A stretch of 64,000 bases of DNA from Acanthaster planci (taxonomy: Eukaryota; Echinodermata; Asteroidea; Valvatida; Acanthasteridae). The position numbers were made by a program, and so were the translations under genes. Shown here piece after piece: positions 34,501 to 44,810 of this stretch (position 1 is its first letter; the number at the start of each line of letters is the position of its first letter). The notes beneath the pieces are model-generated. The model was not told the DNA's origin. It searched no databases and saw nothing but the letters and a program-made list of their open reading frames with translations. Where the stretch lies: contig NW_019091394.1 in assembly GCF_001949145.1 (NCBI RefSeq), positions 1,739,389 to 1,803,388 on the forward strand. The letters run 5' to 3'.

Positions 34501-36110
34501 AGGCGCGTTAAATGCTTATGAGGTCAAGGGCTGGTTTAATAGTACTATACGTATGCTGACTTATGCGTACCTTGTATACCCAATTATGGTATGCTATCAT
34601 AAACGCAGCACTGCACTATTGAATCTGATCCTATAGAGGGATTTCACATTAGCGCTGTCTGCGCATATCTGCATCGAAACCGAGGCTCTCAGTGTTGAAT
34701 TTCGTCGCGCGAGCCCGCGGAGTCCACACAGTACATGAAGAACCCGGTTCGTAAGTGTGACGCTACTTCAGTTTAAACCACGCCCACTGCACAAGAAACA
34801 CGACCATCGCAGTTACGTTAGTCAATTGTCGTTATTTTTCTTTGGATTTTACCTGTTGAGTCATCCTGAAAGACTCTTCCACAAAAATCTTCAGCCTGAA
34901 AAGTCTGAATTTAACATACCTTTATGTATTTTGTGTCTTGACTCCTCACTTTCATTCGTCTGACCATATTAAGAATTGAGGCTGACACATACAGCCTCGT
35001 TTTCAAACGTGGAAGTGCGCAGATCGACACTAAAAGCGTCGTATTGGGATCCCTCTATAGGGGGTGTGACGTACACGTTCGCCAAATGTTGCGAACGCCA
35101 GCGGCACGGACGTGTTTACCACCACAGAAATGACGACCACTCGGATTACTGTGTAGAATTACCTGTATGCTTGGTCCGGGGAACTGCTTGTTGACCACAA
35201 TGATGGCGCGGGGCACCCCGTCGACTGGAATGCACTGTGGACGAGAGCACTGCGTCTGGTTGAGGGGACAGTCGAAACAGTCAGTAGACATCGTGTAGAA
35301 CCACTCGACGGTAAACTCGTAACGGCAGACCATGGGGTTGGGAGGCCATTCGCACTTACGGAGGCACGCGTGATGTTCGTGGAAACCGTTATTTGCTGTC
35401 GGAGGAAATTCGGAATGTTGAACGTGATTGGAAAATCTTATCCATGAGTCTTTGATGCATTCGATGTCTGTGACATTGGTTAAAAGTGGATGGATCGTTG
35501 CCATGGCAACTGGCCGACCCGCTGTGCGTCGTGCAGATCTATTATCAGGGAAACTCTCGACGATTTAAAGTGTGAGCTGCCATCAATTTTCCTTCGACAC
35601 AATTGTTCTGCATCTTTTCTTCTATGTACGAAAACTCTTCCACACTCCGATTTAGTTAAATACGTTAAAAGTAGGCACTTTTAAACAAGCAAAAACTGTC
35701 CATGTTTTCACGGACAACTGAGGGCGCTAATGCTGTAAAGTCATCTAGTGACATCTAGTCGTTTGGACGCTATACTGTCCACCTTCGCAATGTTGCTCTA
35801 TTAATACACACAATTTCCAATGCTGACAATAAAGCGCGGTAACCGAACCCACACAATTTGCAGTCAGTATAGTCTTAGATGCTTGCCGTCACTTTTGAAC
35901 GGAGAGGACTCAATCCAGTTCTGGTATGCGCTCACTGGTAGTTAAGGCATGATTTGTTACTGCAACATAGGTTAGTTAAACAAAGACATGTAATCACAAG
36001 AAGAAAGCGATAAACGAACCTTTGATCAGGTGTACTCGTTGCAGGGAAACGACGCACACAAGACCTACTAAATCGATGATAAAACGTCGGAACGGTGCTG
36101 AAGGTACCAT
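28567..36110 (-). CDS. Multicopper oxidase (laccase-like), seven exons, 711 residues, complete
   Basis: The exons in transcript order are 36020-36110, 35163-35467, 33176-34061, 32541-32863, 30574-30721, 29742-29881 and 28567-28809. Phases match at every junction and the total is 712 codons with stop. The product should oxidise phenolic, amine or metal substrates while reducing oxygen to water, at or outside the cell surface. Residues 1-31 contain a signal peptide. A cysteine-rich stretch follows (about 50-120). The three cupredoxin domains carry all four copper motifs: HWHG (156-159), HAH (200-202), HPMHLHG (552-558) and HCHTEFHFLAGM (623-634), the last giving the type 1 Cys, His and axial Met. 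The final ~20 residues are hydrophobic after a Ser/Pro/Gly-rich linker, fitting a GPI signal or membrane anchor. The ATG at 36108-36110 was chosen because it opens the signal peptide and splices in phase 1. The exact substrate cannot be read from sequence. Confidence 0.93.
30444..30534. repeat. Imperfect inverted repeat in oxidase intron 5
   Basis: TTGGACATTCGCATTGGTTT and the following GTACAGGGAATGTCC are mirrored by GACATTCCCCGTACAAACC and GGGCATGTCCAA further on. The arms are about 38 bp with a short spacer, and each arm also carries shorter internal TTGGACATT/AATGTCCAA symmetry. It lies within 100 bp upstream of exon 5's donor on the genomic plus strand and could form a hairpin in the pre-mRNA. 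Confidence 0.55.
31721..31779. repeat. Hairpin with ~25-bp stem in oxidase intron 4
   Basis: ACCAGAAATGATTGATAATA and following ATAATAATGTT pair with AACATTATTATTAATCATTT and following CTGGT around a short loop at GTTAAC. The stem is almost perfect. CGACCAGAAATG is also directly repeated just upstream. Confidence 0.65.
31845..32044 (-). mobile_element. tRNA-derived SINE, copy 1
   Basis: This segment is clearly homologous to 56115-56298 in the same orientation. On the minus strand it runs from a tRNA-like part (GTCTGGGTTCTCATCCCAGC, a degraded B box) through GTGGACTGGATTTTCAGTCC to ACCCAGAATGTTCCTCTGGGG. Two dispersed copies with a polymerase III B box identify a SINE. It sits in oxidase intron 4. 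I cannot name the family. Confidence 0.7.
34634..35057. mobile_element. 424-bp MITE with TA target duplication in oxidase intron 2
   Basis: TAGAGGGAT at 34634 and its inverse ATCCCTCTA ending at 35057 are each flanked by TA (34632-34633 and 35058-35059). Similarity between the arms continues patchily for about 65 bp (GTCTGCGCA..., CGAGGCT...). TA duplications are typical of the Tc1/mariner group, which is a tentative assignment. The element ends about 100 bp from exon 2's donor. Confidence 0.65.
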
Positions 36111-38680
36111 CTTGCAGTCAAAAGACTCTGAGATCAGAGCATAGGTAAATTCCTGTAAATCTAATGAGACTCACTGTTCCGAAACCTGACTGAAAAATTG
36201 TTGGCCATTGCTTGAAAAATGACATCAATCTAGCCAGGCCCATGCAAAATCCACATACGTCCGGTCCCCATAATCTGTGTATGCATTTAGTTTGTGTATT
36301 CACGCTTGCGCAGTAGTGACATAATGGTCGTTGGCCGGGTACATTATTCTAGCAGACGACCTTTTATCGGTGGTGACCCATGTGGAGGATTGTACTGTCA
36401 TTTCCCTTGAAGACCTTGCGTGTGAATAAAATGCAAAGAGTCTATCGAATGGTGATATTTAATAGCTTCTGGTGAAAAATATCGCTCGAAAATAATCAAA
36501 GAAAGCGGAAAATGTCAATTTTTCGACCAAGTATTATTATGAAAAATTATCGTTTTTTACCTAGCTTTGTGTGTAATTTTCACAATATTGCCCAGTTAAC
36601 CTTCAATAACTTTGATGCCACATGAAAGACTAGTAACTCTTATTTACAAAAAAGGTTATTACTTCTCGGAAGAAAATCGTTTTTTTTAATTCACCTCGTT
36701 TCCATTGGGGCCCATTTTCGTTATTTTCCGGTTTTTCACCTTACTTAGTGCCCCATTTTCATGTGTCGAATTCCCACAGATCATCGGTGATACTGCCTGG
36801 AAGACCGATAATTTTTTTTTAATCTATCAGTTATTTTTTTTCAAGATCGAGAGCCATTTGTCTGAAATGCGGTTCGTTTTTCAAATTCTGCACTGAGTTT
36901 GGCAGCGGTCAAAAATGAGATGTCCGGATTTTGGGCATGGTGCACACGTACGTACACAGACCTGGGTACGATTCCTTTTGGGTGCGAGTTGGCCTACTGC
37001 ATTACACGAACGTGTACAATCACATCAAATTGCCCGACTTAAAGGCACAAACAAAAACTTTCCGTTCTCATTCATACGGTTTCCTTCTTGTGTGATACTT
37101 TCTCATTAGCATGTTCATGATATTCCTCACCATTCACAAGCAGAGAAATGTCAGGGAAAACCCAGCAAAAACTGAAAAAAAAACAAAACCCGGCCTTTAA
37201 ATGTTGGCTTCACTTTTGACTTCTGACTATGTTACTTTGAGGTATGTGGGCAAAGATTTGGCAGAAAAATTGATCTTTATATCGTGTTCAAGTTAGCAAA
37301 AGGGACTTTGAGCGTTTAAATTTTAAGTGGTAGGGAAATGAGGGGCAAACAATTTTATCTGTGCTTGATGTTGATCGATTACTTTTTGGGTCCACCTGCC
37401 CGAGTCAAGAGCCATTTTACTGGCTTTTGGCGATGTAGAAGGATTCAGTGCGCATGCGTACCAACTAAGTGGAGGCATGAGCATACGTGAGTCCCAAACT
37501 GTCATAGCCTGTAATAAACCAAAGCTTTATGCACAGAGAACTTAGACTTTGGATCTCCTTGAAGTGAGTGAAATAACACTCAGGCAGAGGAATTTTCAAA
37601 CATGAAAATAACCAGCAGCCTGGTTTTGGAATCATCGGGTAGGTCCATTTCGCTAGATTTGGTGCCAATTTTTGATAACGGCACAGTTTTAATCCACAAC
37701 AGTGCTGCCACACATGTTCACCCACTTTTAAAAATACCGAAGAGATGATTACGGAAGCAAAAGTGTTTTGTGGTGTCTTTAAAAGCTGTGATTATCTTCT
37801 GAAAAATGTCTGTCACATTCCAGCCGTGGTTGTTCACAGATTATGCATTCAATGAGAGAGACTATGCGGCCTGATGAGAAAGGAGGGCCCCACCCAGCGT
37901 TCCAATCGAGTAATTTTTGGTGTAAGATATGTGTGGGGCTGGCTCCCTTCTTTGGTACGCATTGTGCTCCTGGAACCAGAGTGGCCCCTCTAGGTTCCGA
38001 AGAAGTGAGGTACCCAAAGTCTCGCGGATTGAAGTGAAACAAGTGTTTCACTCGGTATCACGGCGACAGTTGCTCACGGTAGTGTGTGTCAGGAAGAGAT
38101 GTCGGAGTGTATCAATTGGAAAAGTTCCCAAAGCGAGCTTGGTCGGGAAGGCTTGGTGTTTTCCAAACACTGCAGTGGTACTGTTGTATTACCGTTTCTT
38201 CCTCTGTGGGCATACCGCAATCGCGTGTGAGCCTCGTCGCCCACAGTTCATACTGTGGATTCCACTCGAAATAAAGTGCAATATTTGGTTTCATACATCT
38301 CTTTCATTTCCATAGGCTGAAATATTAACCACTGTTTTCGTTACCCCATTCTGTGGGCACAGCCCTTTATGTCGATGTTTGGAATTTCAGACAGGCACGG
38401 TGAAAGAAAAGGCCCCGTACCGGTTCCTATTGTTGTCTGCGTCGGCTGCGCTCGGCTTCCAGAAAAGAAGAGAAGTGTGGCAGAGGTGGTTACGCAGGGA
38501 TGGAGCTCAATGAATCCCCCCAACTTGTTTGCTAAGTCAGCGGTGAACGAACATTTTAGTTTATCGTTTTCAAAATGCTTCCTGCTTTGTGCATATTGGA
38601 AAATAACCGGTTTATGTTGACGTTCGAGGAAAAGGACGCACAGCGCTTCATGTTGTCGAACACTCATCTGCGGAGCTGTA
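36111..38680. other. Upstream region of the oxidase and non-coding stretch
   Basis: No TATA box at a convincing distance from the oxidase ATG was seen. Open frames near 37843-38315 on the plus strand lack domain signatures. No RNA gene or inverted-end element was recognised. Confidence 0.35.
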
Positions 38681-38684
38681 TTAA

Positions 38685-38826
38685 GGACATGGTGAAAAAT
38701 TTTCTCTGAGGTAACTCGTGCCTACGAGATAGACGTCGTACGTACAACATGCAGATCTTGCCTACGACATACAAGTCGTACGTACAAGTTAGCTCAAGGG
38801 CAAGAGACAAACATTTCACCATGTCC
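38685..38826. mobile_element. 142-bp MITE with TTAA target duplication
   Basis: GGACATGGTGAAA at the left and its inverse TTTCACCATGTCC at the right are bordered by TTAA at 38681-38684 and 38827-38830. TTAA duplications occur in the piggyBac and Kolobok groups. Inside are two direct copies of a GCCTACGA...AGTCGTACGTACAA-type unit (about 38720-38746 and 38760-38787). Confidence 0.75.
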
Positions 38827-39189
38827 TTAAAACAGGTTTGTACTCATCGGATGGAGTTTCTGTGAACGATTACAAGGGTCTGCATTTCGTGTCTGTAGCA
38901 GTGACGTACTTTCTTCACAAATTCTGTAAATTGCTTGAGTCCCCTCCCGGCTTTCTTGAGGGTGATGGAAAGGAGCACTGTGACAACAGCTACTTACTGT
39001 AAAGTTAATGACCTAAATCAGGGGGGGGGGGATTTTTTGGTGGTTAGAAAAAACACGACATGCAAAGCTATTTGAATCTTCCCAATAGGGAAAGTGAACA
39101 GAGTGCACAAATCATCAGCACATTTTTGATGTGAAATGAAGGCACGAAAAACCTGTTCAAACCTATTCAAAGAATAGAAAGCAACACAT

Positions 39190-39270
39190 AAGTGAAAACC
39201 AAAGCAAACCAAAGCAAACCAAAGCAAACCAAACCAAACCAACCAAACCAAACCAAACCAAACAACAACC
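39190..39270. repeat. AAACC/AAAGC microsatellite
   Basis: Four copies of AAACCAAAGC are followed by AAACC units with one shortened copy (AACC). The minus-strand open frame across it, rich in Trp, Phe, Gly and Leu, is an artefact of the repeat. Confidence 0.9.
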
Positions 39271-39424
39271 TCCAGTGTAAACAGGTCGGCGGTGAATATA
39301 GTTGTGTATGAACATGCAGGCACACTAAGCCGACTTGAGGTTTACAGACTAGTCTGTTGTGCGGCTGAGGTAGGCCTACATAACTGGTTTGTTGAAATTA
39401 GTGTAGAGATTTGGAGTAGCCATA

Positions 39425-39620
39425 CACTGCAAACACTGTTTCGATAAAAACGACACTTTTGATGTTATCAGTTACCTTCACCAAAACGTGTTCCTTTGAT
39501 ATCGTGTTAAAGTGTGTTAAAATTAAAAGTGTTGAAAAAGTACCCAAAATGTTAAATTTGTTGAAAAGTGTTGGCATGGTCCTCTGATAACACCCATGTA
39601 ACAACCCGGTTTCCGCAGTG
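39425..39620. mobile_element. 196-bp MITE with TA target duplication
   Basis: CACTGCAAACAC at the left and GTTTCCGCAGTG at the right are imperfect inverses, each bordered by TA (39423-39424 and 39621-39622). The interior is rich in AACACTTTT-like words. A similar word composition occurs near 3755-3910 on the other strand, which may be a related, more decayed copy. Confidence 0.6.
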
Positions 39621-40400
39621 TACGCTTCCCATATCACACCAGACACAGGGCTCCGCTCTGCGATTTCACGCCATTTTACAAAGCGTGTTGTCAAGCCTAG
39701 CAGTGTTTAGCCCAGTATTCAGTTCCACGACCAATGCTCGACTTTGTTGGAACCTTGAATCAATATAGGAATACCTCTTCAAAAAGCAAACACAACGACA
39801 TAGCCCGAACAAAAAAAGCAAAGTTTACCTTAGAATCAAATGTAGAAACAGCGTGTGCCTGTCTTGTCGATCTCACATGCTCTGACAAACGTGGAGATTG
39901 TTAGGCTATGTAGGTCTCCTAAAACTGGTTGAATTGGTGACGCCAGAAGGCCGTATTACGACACAGATTCGTGGAAATGAAGGCTTTGTCGTGTTCGAGG
40001 CCGTTGAATGTATAACCCCGTCTGCTGCCCCTCCCAAATAACAATGACAATGAAAATCTCAACATTATCTCAAAAGCGTAGCAATGGCCCACTGAAATCG
40101 CGTCGACGTTTTGTTGTTTTTCTTCGAGATTCCCTATCATGTCTTCTTCGCATTTTATGACATAAAACAACCCCCCCGAAGAGTCATTGAAATGTTAATG
40201 AATGTTGACTCAGGTGTACTGTACAATTAACATGTTGTAAAAAAAAAATGGGTCAGCGATAAAGTGTGGAAACAAGCCTTATGATTAACAATGGAAATCG
40301 TTTACTTTTGGGAGCTTTTTGTCCTCTGCACCTCTGGTCCTATAGGTGGAGGACGGCCCGCCAAAAAATTGCAGATTGGTCTCCTAATGGGCGGGGCTCG

Positions 40401-40660
40401 CAATACAATACAATACAATACAATACAATACAATACAATACAATACAATACAATACAATACAATACAATACAATACAATACAATACAATACAATACAATA
40501 CAATACAATACAATACAATACAATACAATACAATACAATACAATACAATACAATACAATACAATACAATACAATACAGTGCAGTGCAGTGCAGTGCAGTG
40601 CAGTGCAGTGCAGTGCAGTGCAGTGCAGTGCAGTGCAATACAATACAATACACTACAATA
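40401..40660. repeat. Compound pentanucleotide satellite (CAATA)35-(CAGTG)12-(CAATA)3
   Basis: The tract has 35 uninterrupted CAATA units (40401-40575), then 12 CAGTG units (40576-40635), then three CAATA, one CACTA and one CAATA. The two unit types differ by A-to-G changes at positions 3 and 5. Five long open frames across it on both strands arise because five-base units never create a stop in these frames. None is a gene. Confidence 0.98.
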
Positions 40661-40803
40661 CAATTGTAACGGTTATAAAAAAGACACCCCGCACACGTTT
40701 ATTTTGGTACAGCTTTATTTACCTTTAAGTTACAATTATCATTCATATTCAAATTAGACAAGCGCCACCAACGTTCGATTTCGGGCGCTAGTTCATTTTT
40801 CAT

Positions 40804-41378
40804 TTTCCAGAGACGTCTTATTAACGGCATGCATTCCGTCTCCGTTCTTTTTCAGGTAAATTATCACTTTCTATTCGTTTTCATTTTTAATTTTATCCTG
40901 CACGATCTTACACATCATTACAATCCCTGGATTATTATTTCTAGTTGTATTTCCTTATTTAAAGGTATTTTCTCTCTCACCCTTCGTGGTTATAGTCATT
41001 GTCTGAAATGAAATGTATCTTTTATTGATTCTCGATCCAAAAGGGACCATTATATAAGGCTTTCTTCAGCTATCCAGTATTTACAGTAATCAATGTCCTT
41101 ATACACATCAAGAACAATATTTATTTCATTTTGTAGTATTTTTGATCCAGTTTTATTCTAGAAACGTTCTAAATCGAGGATGGCCGATCCTGCGAAAGTT
41201 TTGGCGGGAATGAATGCTTAATTATCATATTCATGAATTTGTACTTTCTTCTTGCTATAATCTGAATATTTTGCGTGACTTCTTAGTTAAACGTAATTAT
41301 CTTGTACAAAGTTTGTTTTTTTTCATTTTCCCAGACGTCTTATTGACGGCATTTATACCGTCTCCGTTCTTTTACAGT
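40804..41378. repeat. Direct repeat pair of ~45 bp, 525 bp apart
   Basis: TTTCCAGAGACGTCTTATTA and following ACGGCATGCATTCCGTCTCC (about 40804-40852) recur as TTTCCCAGACGTCTTATTG and ACGGCATTTATACCGTCTCC at about 41329-41376. The pair could be the ends of a small LTR-like element or a simple duplication. No other LTR features were found. Confidence 0.45.
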
Positions 41379-42942
41379 TTGAAGCAGGAAATAAATTTGA
41401 TTTATTTGAGAGTGCCACACGATACAATACGTACACTAAATAAAAGCTTCACCATTATGTCGGGTAAAGCCCGTTCCACAAGGGGGGGGGGAAGTGTTGA
41501 CTCTATATCATACCGGTGGCGATGTTCAAGATACAGATGTTCATCTGTACTAAGCATTAGACTCCTGCAGAACCTTTCGTCAAAACGGAGTATTCATGCC
41601 TTTTCTTCTCTTTTTGAGTGCTATTGAATACATTTTAGCTGTTAGGAGAGCCTAAAAGTTACACATAATCCGCGTTAATTTTTTCTTTGATACCGAGAAA
41701 AGTATGTGTGTTTGTGGGTGGGTTTGTTTCTGCATTTAATTGGGGACCCTGAACAATAGATGACAATAAGGTCCCCAATTGACAGAGGGTCCCCGATTGA
41801 CAACTGTGTACAAAACACATGGGTGGTCTTCTAAAAAAGTTAAAGTACAAATAAAAGAGGAACGATAGGGGGTCCCCAGTTGCAGGCAAATACACACTGT
41901 TTGCGTTTGTAGGGAGTGATTCAATAGCTCACCGGTGGGGTACAAAATGTGATGGTGGGCGATGTATACTACCACAACCCCCGTATTCACGTCCATGAAC
42001 TTTTTTGTTCAGCGGATAGCTCCCATGTGTGGCGAACCTCAACACCAAAACAGGGTCATTTGAATGTGTGACGCATTTCACTAGACACGGAAGAAGGCTT
42101 GCCTTTGTTAGGAGTCATCACAAATCTCGTCCGGGATAAGTTGTAGTAAAATTGTGGGGAAACTGAATCCTTTCCCCACAATTTCCCCGCAAGTAGCTGT
42201 GCATTTATTGCGGGGAACTTGCGGGGAATTTTGCATTAGTAGGTCACTTACTGTGAAGGACTGTTTACATTACCAGTGGGCTTGTAACATGGGGTCAGTA
42301 GTTGAGTGGTTTGCGGTTTCTAGAAACTGACCTTGGATCACTGAACACACTGACTTTCTCTGCGGTCATGCCTTCAGTGTTGAAGACTGAGTAAGTTTTT
42401 AGGGGGGGGGGAAAATTACAGACTTTGTTATTTCCTCTTATTAAATTAACTTGTTACACTAACTTGGCAAATGAATAAGCGTGTTATCTCTGCCCCTTGT
42501 TATACCTTCATGATTATACCCATTCAGTTCTGAAGTCATTTGTTGATCAAAAATGCAAGGTGTCAAAATTTGTGCAAAGTTATATCACACGGTTGATTTA
42601 ATTCACCAGCACAAAATAAACTGAGTATTAAAAGATGTGGTCGAGAAGTAACTAATATCTATTATCCTGAAAACAAAATCAAAACACAGATGAGTTAATT
42701 CATGTTCTTTACAGATTTGAATTTATCGAACTGTGTACATCATTTCCACGTTCTGAAACTTTCCTCGTTCTATGAATTAATTGCCTCATTTCAAGAACCA
42801 AAAATTAAACTCATCAAGTAAAAAAAAACACATTTAAATTAACAGTGACCTGGACAAAATTGTTTCGATTGTAAATCCAAGAGACAAATCAAAAGTCTTT
42901 GTGATGTCGAAAAAGATACAAGAGGCTTCAGCAAATTCCTCT
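41379..42942. other. Non-coding stretch with short hairpins
   Basis: No exon recognised. GGTCCCCAATTG-type words are repeated in both orientations at 41739-41884. A pair of perfect hairpins lies at 42150-42226. Upstream exons of the BEN-domain gene should lie here or further left but were not identified. Confidence 0.35.
42150..42226. repeat. Two adjacent perfect hairpins
   Basis: AATTGTGGGGAAA (42150-42162) pairs exactly with 42171-42183 around an 8-base loop. Two bases later CCCCGCAAGT (42185-42194) pairs exactly with ACTTGCGGGG (42217-42226). Two back-to-back perfect stems are unlikely by chance and may be the core of a fold-back element. Confidence 0.75.
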
Positions 42943-42979
42943 GTGCAGCATTATCCCCTCCGAGGGGATAATGCTGCAC
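42943..42979. repeat. Perfect 37-bp palindrome next to the BEN exon
   Basis: GTGCAGCATTATCCCCTC (42943-42960), a single C, then its exact reverse complement (42962-42979). The palindrome ends about 20 bp before the proposed acceptor of the BEN exon at 43001, within the likely branch-point region. In RNA it would form an 18-bp stem that must have a very small loop. Confidence 0.9.
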
Positions 42980-43000
42980 TTCTTCATCCTCAATACACAG

Positions 43001-43427
43001 CAGTACACCAAAGCGTCCTACACCAGCCGTCGTCCCAAAATACGTTCCTGCCAAAGATCCCAGCAAATATGTTTTGGGCGGTGTGGATGATCCTGTGCGG
43101 GATGTTGATGACTATAAAAGAGCTCTCAGTCGAGTGGCATCCCGAGCAGCATCAAAGCCTGAAGCAATGGGGCGAATGCTGTGTTCATTGCTCTTGAAAA
43201 AGGAGTTTTCGGAAGGTGAACTTGCTTGTAAAAATGTTACCGGTAAAACGAGAGATCCCCTATCTAAGAAAATCCTGAATATTCCCAAGCTTGACGACAG
43301 CATAATGCGGGCTATTTTTCGTCAAGCAAGACTCCAATTTCCTGAGTTTCAGGACAACCCCACAGACAGCCGATGCCCAACCGGTCAACTCCTTAATGAT
43401 GCATGCAACACATTCGCCAGAAAATGA
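43001..43427 (+). CDS. BEN-domain protein, C-terminal exon
   Basis: The exon follows a pyrimidine-rich acceptor (CTTCTTCATCCTCAATACACAG) at 43001, in phase 2, and ends at TGA 43425-43427, giving about 142 residues. The first 55 or so are a basic, Pro/Lys/Val-rich linker. The remainder fits the BEN domain: LCSLLLKKEFSEGELACKNVTG, then a charged loop, LDDSIMRAIFRQARLQFPEF, and CPTGQLLNDACNTF at the end. BEN domains bind DNA or chromatin partners in animal transcription regulators and in some transposon and viral proteins. The N-terminal exons were not found, so the architecture is unknown. It could be a host gene or a transposon-carried one. An AATAAA at about 43983 could end the transcript. 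A stop in this frame just upstream of the acceptor shows that the coding part does start by splicing. Confidence 0.72.
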
Positions 43428-44810
43428 CCAACAACACAAAATGATTGGCGAATGCATGCATTTACTGTACACTGACTGAAACACCATGGTATGAGTTTTG
43501 GAGTGTGCAAATCACGCATTAAAGGGCTAATCTTTAATTTGTCACATTTATGTAATACTTAATAATTTCATGCTCCTTAAATCTCAGGAAACCTGAATAT
43601 TTTAGATTATTAAAATCTTAGTTAACATTGTGAAATCCCAAAGACGCCTTGTTGACTTCTTACTTACAAGTTCTTTTCCTTGTTTAATGCATGTAGCTCT
43701 TTTATTAAGGTTGCATATTAAGGTTGACACAAATGGTTTCCATAATTCTGTCCAAGATCATTATGCACTATTCACTTTAACTTTTTGAAAGGTTCCCCAC
43801 ACCAGAATTGTCTGATCATAAAGTTAACAACATATTTGACATCAACATTCTCTACCCAACCTTCCTTATATTATGCCAAGATTTCTTTTCCTAATGAAAA
43901 GATATCGAGATTGTTTGAGATGCAAATTACAGGGCATATTGTTCATGACCTTTTGTACAGTAATATCGCCAGATTGAATGCAAATAAAGTTACAAGAGCC
44001 TGAAGGAGTACCAAGGCTTCTCAGCCAGATAAAAAATAAGCTTTGCATTCTTTAAAAAGGTCAAAGTATATTTATTTCAAGTGATACAGATAGAGCAGTT
44101 TCTTCGGCAAAGTCACTTTCAAGATTGATTCAACACTTTCAAAGTGGAGAAGGAATATTGAATGAATATGTAAGGTGCTAAATTAACACAAGAAGTGTTT
44201 GATTTAAGACATTTCAAATCCTGGAATTCAACCCTTTCAAGGGGAGGAGGGCTTTAGCGAGTTGGTGAGTTTGTGCAAGTTGGAGAAAGACCGCAAGGAA
44301 ATCGACAGTTTGGACAGTGCACGTTCCCTCCGTCATTAGATGATTCAACATTTGAAACATGGACGGACATAAGGAATTAAAACTGGTGCTGGAACCTCAC
44401 ATTTTTTCCTTTTTTTAAAAGGTGGGCGTGGCCGTTTTTATTTCCAAGAATGTGTTGCTAACAGACCTCTCTGTTGTAACCGCTTGGTGACGGTGCTTTG
44501 ATCCCTTCACCAGAGTTTCATATGGAGAAGGTAGCGCCCTCTACAGACTTTGGAACCCAACGGCTGTTCAAGTATACATTCTGCCCTGCTTTAGGGCTCA
44601 GCCACCTGATCTAACCATACCCACCGCTGTCAATAAACGAGACCTTGACAGCAAATTGCCAACGGTATTATACGATCGCAGAATGTGATATTGGGGCCAC
44701 GTTTGCGAGACTAAACTCTGTAATACGTTGAAGGGAGCGCTTTACCTTCGAATAAAACAAACCTTAACGCGACAGATTTGGGCAGTAAATGAAACAGCCT
44801 TTCAAACAAA
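43428..44810. other. Non-coding stretch, probable 3' region of the BEN gene
   Basis: No other exon recognised. AATAAA lies at about 43983. The motif TAGCGCCCTCTAC (44532-44544), the reverse complement of the CTCF-like string at 15036, is present. Confidence 0.35.

Noticed and set aside
37843-38315. Plus-strand open frames of 64-128 codons
   Set aside because: No domain signature, unclear splice sites and ordinary length for chance frames in this sequence.
40401-40660. CRISPR-like regular array
   Set aside because: It has contiguous 5-bp units with no spacers, in a eukaryotic genome. It is a simple satellite.
40266-40757. Long open frames of repeated IQYNT-, YCIVL- and ALHCT-like text on both strands
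   Set aside because: They are translations of the pentanucleotide satellite, which creates no stop in these frames. There is no domain, splice support or start context.
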